Assembly (NCBI GenBank): GCA_949372655.1
Contig: CASIAI010000003.1
Coordinates: 202,425-266,424 of the forward strand
DNA length: 64,000 nucleotides
Source of the DNA: Candidatus Poseidoniaceae archaeon
Lineage (GTDB): Archaea; Thermoplasmatota; Poseidoniia; Poseidoniales; Poseidoniaceae
Reading direction: 5' to 3'
Positions 35,701 to 45,680 of this stretch are shown here, piece by piece. The position numbers were made by a program, and so were the translations under genes. A model generated the notes under the pieces. That model worked only from the letters and a program-made list of their open reading frames with translations, did no database searches and was not told the origin of the DNA. How positions within the stretch are numbered: the first letter of the stretch is position 1; every line of letters starts with the position of its first letter.

Positions 35701-38457
35701 GCAGTCACTGGTAACATCTATCTGACATTACCAGTCAATGCTGTACCACAGAGGCATGTTTTTGAAACATCTGATATGAGTCAAGATAATCATGACTTAC
35801 ATTTCAGCCTTCATGTACTTCAGGTGTATAGAACTGATGCCACAATACTGCAACCATCTCCGGCAACATCAGGAGAGCCTGTATCTATGATAGTGGAAAT
35901 AACTAATCAAGTACTTTTGAGATTAGAGAACCCTGGAAACGGAGAAGATGATTTCATACTTACTACTGAAGTAATACCAGGGGAATCTATGACTAGTCCG
36001 CCAGTAGTTACTTTCCAAACCTACAATCCTCAAAGAACTCTGGGTCCTTTAGCAACTACCATAGCAACTGTTGATGTCACTTTATCAGAGGATACACCTG
36101 CATTAGAACCATTCACACTCTCATTCAAATGGAAATCAATAGGTAATGAATCAGTATATACTATTGTCAATCTATTAGTTGAAGCAGAACCAGACCACAG
36201 TTGGGAATTAGACTTTGAGCTTGGAGATGTTCATAATGTAATACCTAAACAAGAAGTAACGCTAAACTTTACTGCAAAGAACGTCGGTAATGCTAATGAT
36301 ACTATAATTATCCAACCACAATTCGACTTAGAATACTTCGGACAAGATGAAAGTTTGTGGAGTGCAGAAACTATTACTTCATCTGTTATTTCAGTCAATC
36401 AAACATCTAATTTGTATCTTAACTTCACCATACCTAGTTCTACATGGTATGGCTCAATAGCAACTTTAAATTTAGAGATTTATTCTAACTCCTTACTTGT
36501 AGATAATTATACACTAAATTTCACTGTTAGCCATATATCTGGGTGGAAATTTAATCTTTCACAAACTAGTTTGGTTGTTGACCCCGATGGAGAAAATCTA
36601 ACATTAGATATCGAGCAGTTAGGAAATAAGGCCACTAAGCCTTGGTTTTCTAAGGCTGGTTCAGGATGGAATGTTTCATTCCCTGAATCTGGAGACCTAA
36701 TGCAGCCATACAGTACGTCTTCGGTAACTGTTTATGTCACACCTCCAGAAGGAGCAATTGCAGGAGAAGTGGGGATTCTAAAATTAAGAATATCAGACGG
36801 TGATGGCTCTGGAGAAGTGGTACAAGAGATTCCTGTAAGAATTGGCGCTAAACCAGATATACAAATCGGTTCATCAGGACCTTGGATGGTAAATCAAGAT
36901 GGTGGTATGCCGACTGCTTGGGTTGAAAACTTAGGCAATGATTTAGCATCACTCAATATTAAGCTCACAGACCTACCATCTGGGTGGACATATATTGGTC
37001 CAGATGCAATGGTAATTGCTCCATCTCAAATTCTTGGAATACCATTCAATCTAATACCAGAATCAAATTGGGATGGGCAAAGTTTTGTAGCAATAATTGA
37101 AGTTAATCATCCAAGCCTTGGGACTTCATCAATCCCGATTACTATTGAGAATAGTTCCTACTCTTATGCCTCAACACCTGTCATTAGTGGTATTTCTAAT
37201 AGGAATATGAGTATTTTATTCAATGGAGATGTAATTTTAGATTCAATTCAAAATAATGTGTCCTATTTTCAAGAGAATGGTAAAATCATTATTACAATTC
37301 CAGATTCACGATTAAATCTCACTCTCACCAACCCCCAAAAATCGGATGAGGAATATATAATACACATAGTTGGACAAACATTGCCTGAAGTCTCTGCAAA
37401 TTGTCAACTAAATAGTGGAGCATTTGAAACACTTGGCCTAATGTCAATATCAGAAAGTGTTGGTACATGTGAATTAACTGCTTCAGAAGATGAGCGTTTG
37501 AGAGGTAGTATCGTTTTAATCACAAATACTGGAGTGAAAATTCCAATCTCTCAATCCAATGTCAATATTGCAGAATCAACTACTGAAACAATAAGTATCA
37601 ATCTTAGTTCATGGACAACAGATGCAGGTTTTATTAGCATAAGATTGATGTTCATAGATTCATATGGAAGAGTAATTGATGAGACAGAGATATCGGTGAT
37701 CGCCAGAAGTAGTGGATGGAATATAGGTGTATCAACCATTCAATCAGATGGAGATATAACCGTGGGAATCTCACGTGAAAAAGATACATATCAAAGGTTG
37801 ATTGGAATTACTTGTAAACTCACTATAGTAAAGGCACCTAATACTTTGATTTCTACTGTCATAGTCGACATAGGTGGCTCTGAATATGCACCTATTGTAG
37901 AGATTCGAGACCCAAAGGATGTTAGTGAAGATGACCAAATCACGGCTACGATTGCTTGTAATGCACCGTATGATATTGATAGTAATCCTGATGATGATTC
38001 TAAGTCTACTTACTATAGTGAAGAGTCAGCCATAAAAGTCAGTGGAGATGATATCATAATAACTATTTTAGTAGCTTCACTATTAGTTATCATTGCATTC
38101 TTTGCAGGCTTATTCCAAATAAATGAGAAAAAGGTTCCAGGTATTTCCGAACCGAAAGTGATAGAACAATTTGTCAATATTGAAAAAGAAGTCAAAGCTA
38201 AAGAAGAAGTTGATGATATGAACTTCGAATTTGAAGAAGAGATATCTCAGATAGAAAACGAGGTTATCGATATAGATGAAGTTGAGCCGAAAACTACTGT
38301 CGAGAATGTCCCGGAAGCATCAGATGACTCCGCATCGGGTCGCCTAGCATCATTAAGAGGTGAGTTGGATGATTTCGATGATTTCGATGATGAAGATGAG
38401 AAGGTAATTGAGCAAAGACCACTAAGCGATAGAATGGATGATTTCTTCAATAATTAA
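32725..38457 (+). CDS. Giant secreted, membrane-anchored FG-GAP/CARDB protein
   Basis: The precursor of about 1910 residues has a signal peptide directly after the chosen start (MSVRANLRSIFLFVLLLLTS). A beta-propeller-like part follows with at least six FG-GAP/VCBS repeats containing DxDGDG-type calcium sites (for example LLDVNGDGRTEILL, WMDIDGDEYYELIV, IADMDGDGNLDILIGD). Next is a CARDB-like domain (about residues 595-695), then a long series of beta-sandwich repeats up to the anchor (DDIIITILVASLLVIIAFFAGLF). A short acidic cytoplasmic tail ends DDFDDFDDEDEK. Upstream in-frame ATGs exist at 32620 and 32707; 32725 puts the signal peptide at the very N-terminus. A role in adhesion or substrate binding at the surface is inferred. 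Confidence 0.85.
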   Translation: MSVRANLRSIFLFVLLLLTSLSPVLLDSINDSKSMEINESTQYSSNTEPWNPLEQPWGQYSRTPTHNGSMPLHGPNGGPGIGNVSDVTEYGVIDTPVVNWVLDDEDGYGSDLYGSIIGDFSNSITATNAALERCGQGELFAVIVSSDITSSKLSIVSGDDAKLTWQVDLGSTEAIRSTPVLLDVNGDGRTEILLVYDTETSVEVEMWSPELSCSESGWDKSGHENEKMWSLSDSDYRIGIQSPHFASSQSNHKSITQPLLADLELDGSPELVLSLVNENTNDPTVVSLSLTSSAPTTFDWEVVLDRGTHPSDPAWGALDSSNTAIVLTTIDSNSGNMWIWRIDGASGSLDWERVAISGTDSDSDSPRLRLPGPVIVQLDNDAAPEMILTIPTDSNGRTPGNGAKFVAMEMTSISEIFEFRTPNGYADTQPLPIDTDGDSIHDRLCWVTWYSESSVNFNRKGMAGCHDISSTTPIKEWSKDMQRGSGNDNDEIGLSPPAWMDIDGDEYYELIVPFGKRLWAFNGEDGISSAISSGWSSPLSMPHRVWAAPAIADMDGDGNLDILIGDTLVSQLVSDFAPLSDSRGISFNPNQPDPGDLVTVTGQFSNIGTMDNEDDLDVVLLQNGNEIARERFDDVKPVAPSGEGGPYTFSVDITAELGIHNFEMILDVNTNLSEAREDNNRELAQLSVVEPYVSQIDIPAEAPRISPGTGESVTISVSAIGSRTDSWTLSWNDDSLPSGWTFELMNNQNINPTLVPNTPFGIDFAVSIPIEALGDENSYVDLTLTLDDDQNISSTARLPIEVLRTRGFSVVGPEGLSVSEGFGKPGNTATAWMMVENLGNAYESTTSIDWSAPSWGGTPTLHNDAGTEVFSLNLAPKEKRELFVHLETPNSLLPGSTTSTTMTMCIGSGEDTLCQDLIVNFTASAVTVQNIHTRTLPNSSLSWQLDAELPLAGELKWSMVSAQMINLGWSWSVDGDLVINGSNLEVSGTPGQAVTGNIYLTLPVNAVPQRHVFETSDMSQDNHDLHFSLHVLQVYRTDATILQPSPATSGEPVSMIVEITNQVLLRLENPGNGEDDFILTTEVIPGESMTSPPVVTFQTYNPQRTLGPLATTIATVDVTLSEDTPALEPFTLSFKWKSIGNESVYTIVNLLVEAEPDHSWELDFELGDVHNVIPKQEVTLNFTAKNVGNANDTIIIQPQFDLEYFGQDESLWSAETITSSVISVNQTSNLYLNFTIPSSTWYGSIATLNLEIYSNSLLVDNYTLNFTVSHISGWKFNLSQTSLVVDPDGENLTLDIEQLGNKATKPWFSKAGSGWNVSFPESGDLMQPYSTSSVTVYVTPPEGAIAGEVGILKLRISDGDGSGEVVQEIPVRIGAKPDIQIGSSGPWMVNQDGGMPTAWVENLGNDLASLNIKLTDLPSGWTYIGPDAMVIAPSQILGIPFNLIPESNWDGQSFVAIIEVNHPSLGTSSIPITIENSSYSYASTPVISGISNRNMSILFNGDVILDSIQNNVSYFQENGKIIITIPDSRLNLTLTNPQKSDEEYIIHIVGQTLPEVSANCQLNSGAFETLGLMSISESVGTCELTASEDERLRGSIVLITNTGVKIPISQSNVNIAESTTETISINLSSWTTDAGFISIRLMFIDSYGRVIDETEISVIARSSGWNIGVSTIQSDGDITVGISREKDTYQRLIGITCKLTIVKAPNTLISTVIVDIGGSEYAPIVEIRDPKDVSEDDQITATIACNAPYDIDSNPDDDSKSTYYSEESAIKVSGDDIIITILVASLLVIIAFFAGLFQINEKKVPGISEPKVIEQFVNIEKEVKAKEEVDDMNFEFEEEISQIENEVIDIDEVEPKTTVENVPEASDDSASGRLASLRGELDDFDDFDDEDEKVIEQRPLSDRMDDFFNN

Positions 38458-38495
38458 TTGCAAGAACTTATTGCTGAGCGACTTCTGCACGGGTC

Positions 38496-39179
38496 ATGGA
38501 TTTAGACGAACATAGTGATGCAACCACTTCATTTTACACTCTTGATGCTTGTGATGGTGGATTAGCAACACAAATCATGAAAGTATTATCGCTAAATGGG
38601 ACGAAATTACAAGACTCATGGAAGCAACTCGTTTCAGGGAACTCTAATATGGAAGCCAGACTACGTAGCCAAGGAATAGAAAGTCCAGAATCGAGAAAGA
38701 GTATTGAATGGGATGATGCAGTATTATTGTTCACATGTAGTTTAGAGATTAATAGTCAAGGTCGCCCGATTCAGTTAGGAGAAGCGCTATCCAAAGAAAG
38801 ATTTGGAAGGTTTCCTTGGGGTGACGGGTCTGCTACAAATTACCTAATTGATTACTTGCGAGCAAATAATTCAAGCGAATCATCTAAGAAGACATATGAT
38901 GGGATGATGGAGTTGATACAAAAATTAGATTCATACTGCATAAAAAGTTCAATCGGCGGAGAAAAATATGCCAATGGACTAGGTGGATTAACCATCTGTG
39001 GAGTACTGGATAAAAATGAAGCATATGAGTTGAGGAAGTACCTAAGTGGACGAATGTGGAGTGTTTCAGCAGATGAACCATTAGATGGTGGAGTAAGAGA
39101 TGCTGTCAAGCACCTAATCTCAATCTTGAAAAGTGCAGAGAGGCGTGGTGTTGGTGTTATGCAACGCTCTCATTCTTAA
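38496..39179 (+). CDS. Conserved hypothetical protein
   Basis: A 227-residue soluble protein with no signal peptide or membrane helix. A Gly-rich segment (SIGGEKYANGLGGLTICG) lies near residue 150, and the C-terminal half is helical (DAVKHLISILKSAERRGVGVM). It starts 38 bases after the surface-protein gene on the same strand, and its stop directly abuts the stop of convergent purC. No family was recognised. Confidence 0.7.
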   Translation: MDLDEHSDATTSFYTLDACDGGLATQIMKVLSLNGTKLQDSWKQLVSGNSNMEARLRSQGIESPESRKSIEWDDAVLLFTCSLEINSQGRPIQLGEALSKERFGRFPWGDGSATNYLIDYLRANNSSESSKKTYDGMMELIQKLDSYCIKSSIGGEKYANGLGGLTICGVLDKNEAYELRKYLSGRMWSVSADEPLDGGVRDAVKHLISILKSAERRGVGVMQRSHS

Positions 39180-40085
39180 TCAAAATTGATTAGAAGTTAA
39201 ACGCTCATACATCGAACCGTATAATTGTGCAGTTTGGTCGATGATTTCTTGCGGTAGAGCAGGAATTGGTGGGTCTTGAGTGCCTTCATCTCTAGCCTTC
39301 TTCAAGACGATTTGGTGGCCTGTTTCAATGTAATGGGTTCTAACGAACTCTTTAGACAACTCGATACATTCTCCGTTAGCATAAGCCTCAGCATCCCACC
39401 ATCTATCCTCGTCAAGAGTACCAAAGGTATCAACGAGCACAACTTTGCGTCCAGGACCCAAAGCAAACTCTTTCTTTCCATCAACATGAATAAGTCCATT
39501 CTTAGATGCTTCACGCTCGATTAAGTCATCGACTTTCAGAACAACATCAAATATTTCATTCAACTCCTCTCTAGTAATATTAGAAATCTCTAATGCTTCC
39601 TCAATTGAAATATTTCTATCAAATTTTTCGAATTTAGTAGTAACCTCCAAAAATGGGTTAGAAAGTTTAGCTCCATATTCACAATCCTCAGCAACACCAA
39701 GTGCTTCAGCGCTCAATTCGCCTCTTTGAAACCTTCTCCAAGCAGAACCAGAAAGATAATGGCGACAAATAATTTCAAGTGGAACAAATACCCATTCCAT
39801 ATCTCTAGGTATTGCTCCGGGCTCTTTAATGACCTCAACCTTCCTAACCAAGCATCGATCTGCAGAATTAACTTCGACGAGATGAGTACCACAGATCCCT
39901 TCTTGTTCAATCAATTTGAACCAATGAGCAGTGGTTCTGTTAAGCGATTCACCCTTGCGCGGGATAAGGGAGGGAATGATTTGATCGAATACAGAAATTT
40001 GATTCGTGAATCTAAATTCCAGAATATCTGGGTCATCGGTTGACCAAACTTGTTTAACTTTACCTTGATATAGCATCTCGCCCAT
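39180..40085 (-). CDS. purC: SAICAR synthase
   Basis: This enzyme of purine synthesis condenses CAIR with aspartate, using ATP. The N-terminal LYQGKVKQVWS is the nucleotide-binding glycine strand, and FRFTNQISVFDQIIPSLIPRKG and VPLEIICRHYLSGSAWRRF are further family motifs. VLVDTFGTLDEDRWWD provides the metal and nucleotide contacts. The 301-residue length is of the longer PurC type. The start may be the ATG at 40085 or the one at 40076 (MLYQGKVKQ), which matches relatives better. It follows aIF6 on the same strand with about 50 bases between. Confidence 0.95.
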   Translation of the reverse strand: MGEMLYQGKVKQVWSTDDPDILEFRFTNQISVFDQIIPSLIPRKGESLNRTTAHWFKLIEQEGICGTHLVEVNSADRCLVRKVEVIKEPGAIPRDMEWVFVPLEIICRHYLSGSAWRRFQRGELSAEALGVAEDCEYGAKLSNPFLEVTTKFEKFDRNISIEEALEISNITREELNEIFDVVLKVDDLIEREASKNGLIHVDGKKEFALGPGRKVVLVDTFGTLDEDRWWDAEAYANGECIELSKEFVRTHYIETGHQIVLKKARDEGTQDPPIPALPQEIIDQTAQLYGSMYERLTSNQF

Positions 40086-40136
40086 GAACAGTGTTCATTG
40101 CAAACGGCATTTGAACATTTCACTGATTGAAGAAAT

Positions 40137-40799
40137 TCAAATTAACCCTAAAGCATCTTCAATACGGTTCAATTCAGGACCAGTCGTATCTGTTCCGGCA
40201 AGTGCTCCAAAGTTAGTAGAACAGACACCTGCGCCTACATAGGGTGAACCAAAACATACAGTTCCAACCATTGGTGGAACACCAAGAATCTCTTTAATTG
40301 AATCAACTTCTTCTGGAGTTACGTCGGGATGCAAAAGAACTCCTTGGTCATTAGTAACGCCAAGGCTACCAACTACATCCTGTCCAGCAATTGTGGTTGC
40401 CATAACATCAACACCCATAACTTCAGCAATTATTTCTAATCCAGCAATAGGTACACTAGGTGATGCAACCACCCCGTTTTCATTGACTAGTAATAGATTT
40501 CCTGCAGTGTTAACACCACCTTCCATAACGACTACATCACCATAAGAAGTCAACTTATCAACGTCTTCTTCAGTTGCAATATCAGCGACTGCAATACCTC
40601 GGGAATTCCCAGAAAGAAGTGCACCCACTAAATGGGAACCACCAATAGAAATAGCACAAGTTTCCAAACCAAGTGTTTGATTGATTGTATCTAAGTCTTG
40701 ACTTGGAAGCTCTGGAGGATGGAATAATACATTACCAACTGAGGCAAGATGGATACCAACTTGATCGCTACCAAAAATATCTACGGTATTGATAGCCAT
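40137..40799 (-). CDS. eif6: Translation initiation factor aIF6
   Basis: aIF6 binds the 50S subunit and keeps it from joining the 30S. The protein of 220 residues is a five-fold pentein repeat. The repeats are visible as VDIFGSDQVGIHLASVGNVLFHP, AVADIATEEDVDKLTSYGDVVVMEGG, ASPSVPIAGLEIIAEVMGVDVM and LLHPDVTPEEVDSIKEILGV. The gene lies 130 bases downstream of the 5S rRNA on the same strand, separated by a strong terminator, so it probably has its own promoter. Confidence 0.95.
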   Translation of the reverse strand: MAINTVDIFGSDQVGIHLASVGNVLFHPPELPSQDLDTINQTLGLETCAISIGGSHLVGALLSGNSRGIAVADIATEEDVDKLTSYGDVVVMEGGVNTAGNLLLVNENGVVASPSVPIAGLEIIAEVMGVDVMATTIAGQDVVGSLGVTNDQGVLLHPDVTPEEVDSIKEILGVPPMVGTVCFGSPYVGAGVCSTNFGALAGTDTTGPELNRIEDALGLI

Positions 40800-40860
40800 C
40801 TCATTCAGTACTCCTAATCTTTTTTAACTAATATTGGTTCTAAGTTCAACGGTAAAACGC

Positions 40861-40891
40861 AAAAAAGGCCGGCACTCAATGAGAGCCGGCC
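40861..40891 (-). terminator. Intrinsic-type terminator after 5S rRNA
   Basis: On the minus strand, GGCCGGCTCTC (40891-40881) pairs with GAGTGCCGGCC (40877-40867) around a three-base loop, ten pairs of eleven, followed at once by six T. This is a GC-rich hairpin plus U-run placed about 40 bases after the 5S gene, which fits termination of the 23S-5S transcript. Confidence 0.75.
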
Positions 40892-40932
40892 AGCGCCACC
40901 GAAGTGGGTTGAGGATACCGAGTGAAAGAAGA

Positions 40933-41053
40933 GGGGCACAGTGACTTCCTTTCCCGTGGACTCTCGTACCACAGTATTGGGATAGACGTGGGAGGGCTTG
41001 ACTTCTGGGTTCGGAATGGGACCAGGTAAACTCCTCCGCTATGACCGTGCACC
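40933..41053 (-). rRNA. 5S ribosomal RNA
   Basis: The 121-base gene has terminal helix GGTGCACGGT with ACTGTGCCCC (one mismatch), the characteristic CATAGCGGAGGAG start of helix II and the central segment CCCATTCCGAACCC and GAAGTCAAG that forms loop C. It lies 103 bases after the 23S 3' end on the same strand. Confidence 0.92.
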
Positions 41054-41100
41054 CATCTTCCTTCGAATCGGATAGTGGATACGACGCTAGCGTCGTTTGT

Positions 41101-41150
41101 GAATAGGCATGAATTATTAGACGAAGAGCACTCGCGGTGCGGATACATAC
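41101..41150 (-). other. 3' arm of the 23S rRNA processing stem
   Basis: GAATAGGCATGAATTA (41101-41116) is the exact reverse complement of 44041-44056 and ATACATAC (41143-41150) that of 44002-44009. Together with partial matches in between, the arms bring the two ends of pre-23S together, as expected for the bulge-helix-bulge excision of archaeal rRNA. Confidence 0.85.
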
Positions 41151-41156
41151 GAAAAA

Positions 41157-43994
<2,838 letters not shown>

Positions 43995-44001
43995 ACATAT
44001 T

Positions 44002-44056
44002 GTATGTATTCACACACCATGCGAGTAACCCTTCGGTATCTAATTCATGCCTATTC
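44002..44056 (-). other. 5' arm of the 23S rRNA processing stem
   Basis: This is the partner of 41101-41150: GTATGTAT (44002-44009) and TAATTCATGCCTATTC (44041-44056) on the plus strand. The segment in between (GCGAGTAACC) also pairs partly with the ACTCGC-like region of the other arm. Confidence 0.85.
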
Positions 44057-44289
44057 GGCCTCCTCAGAAAACCGCCTCCTCATGGACGATTCTCCTCAGC
44101 CCTTCCCCCAGCATAGGCATGCTAAGGTGCTAAGCAACCCACCGACCTACCACCCATATATGAACGAATCGGTTAACATGAGGCCAGTAAAGCACATAAA
44201 ATCGCTTACTTGAAGCGCTAAAAATCTCAATATTTAATTCTAATTTTGATTAAAAAATAGCCAGGAATTACTAATTTAGTGAAAAGTGA
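44057..44289 (-). promoter_or_regulatory. 23S leader and promoter region
   Basis: These 230 bases lie between the processing stem and the upstream gene. The leader contains three exact copies of TGAGGAG (plus strand CTCCTCA at 44060, 44076 and 44092) spaced exactly 16 bases apart, and a small hairpin AGCAT/ATGCT (44110-44123). An AT-rich block at 44221-44289 probably carries the promoter, though ATATATG near 44157 is another TATA candidate. The start point cannot be fixed from sequence. Confidence 0.5.
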
Positions 44290-45609
44290 TTACAGTAATC
44301 GAGATAAATTTTCATCAATTATTGAATCTCCTTTGAAAGAAGACAGTTTATTTTTGGCGTTAACGCTTTGACCCACGCTCACCAATGCTGCCGCCTCAAG
44401 ATTGACACCTTCAAGCGAAGAAGGGTTTCTCGAATTGTGAACTTCAATTATTTTCAAAGCCTTTTCTGCTCTACCGCTAACAAGTAAAGCATGAGATAAA
44501 TTAAGTAAAATTATCGACTCGTCCGGATTAGATTTAGCAGCCTCTCTCAGTGCCAATATAGCGGATTCAAATTGTGAAGAAGCCATCATTTGTATCGACT
44601 CATCTACATCTTTAGCCATTTCGATAGCCCTTTGCAATAGAGACAAGCCATAATTGTTGAAAACTGCTGAATCGCCAGGCATTCTCGATGCGATTTTTTG
44701 AAATGATATTGCGGCCTGTGCCCATGAATTATTGGCTATTGCAAAATACCCTTTTTCCAATTCTGAGTTGAGATCAGTGTTAAGGCCAACATCTACGTTC
44801 AAAGCTTTAGCAGGATGTAGTTCTAAGGAAAGTGAGGGTTGATTGATAGTTGGTATTGTTTCGCCTAATTCACTCGTTGAGTTATCGATTTCTTGATGGT
44901 TGTAAACTAAAACATCATCCTCCGATTGGTGAACGACCTCAACAACATTTTCGGGTAAGGAGTAAATCTCCTCTAAGTTAGGATCTGTGGCGATAATTCT
45001 CCATTCATCTGGTATAGAATTAATTTCAGAGGGTACCTCTTGAACTTCTTCTATAAAATAATCTTGTGTAATTGGTTCGGCAATCGGTTCAACTCTGACC
45101 ATAGCCAATGGCTTAACAGGTTCAATCACTGGTTGAGGTGATTGTTTTTCTTGGGATTCATTCTGAGTTATACTTCCCCCCCCATGAACTACTTGGGAGT
45201 CAGAGACTCGCTCGACTACTGGCTTGGTTTCAATTCGCTGATTTTGACTCTCGAGTCTTTCATCGTCAATCCCTTCTTCGTTTTCGAATGGGACACCTTC
45301 AGATTGACTGCCTATACCAAATGGTAACCTAGAAAGGTGAATATTTGATTGACCTGAATACCCAAAGGGCAATGAACTTTTTATCGATGGATTTGAACTC
45401 TTAGGGTCTTCAGTGACTTCAGAATCATTGGTCTGCTCAATACCTTCCAGTTCGTAAAGTGAAGATACTGCTTCATCTAACCCAGGGACCTCTGTTGGCA
45501 TTGATGGGTCTTCATCGTCGCTTGTTAGGTCTATTAAGTTCTGACTACCACAAGCGGGGCATGAACGAGAGTTTAGTGAAAGAAGACCACATATAGTACA
45601 TTCTAGCAT
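44290..45609 (-). CDS. Zinc-ribbon protein with TPR-like C-terminus
   Basis: The 439-residue protein starts with a four-cysteine ribbon (C4, C7, C17, C20: CTICG and CPACG). A long, acidic, Pro/Gln/Glu-rich disordered linker (about 30-260) follows, then helical repeats of TPR type (about 265-430; GYFAIANNSWAQAAISFQKI and AILALREAAKSNPDESIILL are two). It has no signal peptide. It is the gene immediately upstream of the 23S unit on the same strand. A scaffold role is likely and its partner is unknown. Confidence 0.8.
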   Translation of the reverse strand: MLECTICGLLSLNSRSCPACGSQNLIDLTSDDEDPSMPTEVPGLDEAVSSLYELEGIEQTNDSEVTEDPKSSNPSIKSSLPFGYSGQSNIHLSRLPFGIGSQSEGVPFENEEGIDDERLESQNQRIETKPVVERVSDSQVVHGGGSITQNESQEKQSPQPVIEPVKPLAMVRVEPIAEPITQDYFIEEVQEVPSEINSIPDEWRIIATDPNLEEIYSLPENVVEVVHQSEDDVLVYNHQEIDNSTSELGETIPTINQPSLSLELHPAKALNVDVGLNTDLNSELEKGYFAIANNSWAQAAISFQKIASRMPGDSAVFNNYGLSLLQRAIEMAKDVDESIQMMASSQFESAILALREAAKSNPDESIILLNLSHALLVSGRAEKALKIIEVHNSRNPSSLEGVNLEAAALVSVGQSVNAKNKLSSFKGDSIIDENLSRLL

Positions 45610-45680
45610 CTAACTCCCCCATACTTACCAAACAACCGCTACCTTTGAAGTAAACGCTTCTATGAGCACGAAAAGTAGGA

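Noticed and set aside
44057-44105. Box C/D guide RNA in the 23S leader
   Set aside because: CTGA and ATGAGGA pieces exist, but box C is imperfect and the spacing (about 9 bases) is too short for guide elements.
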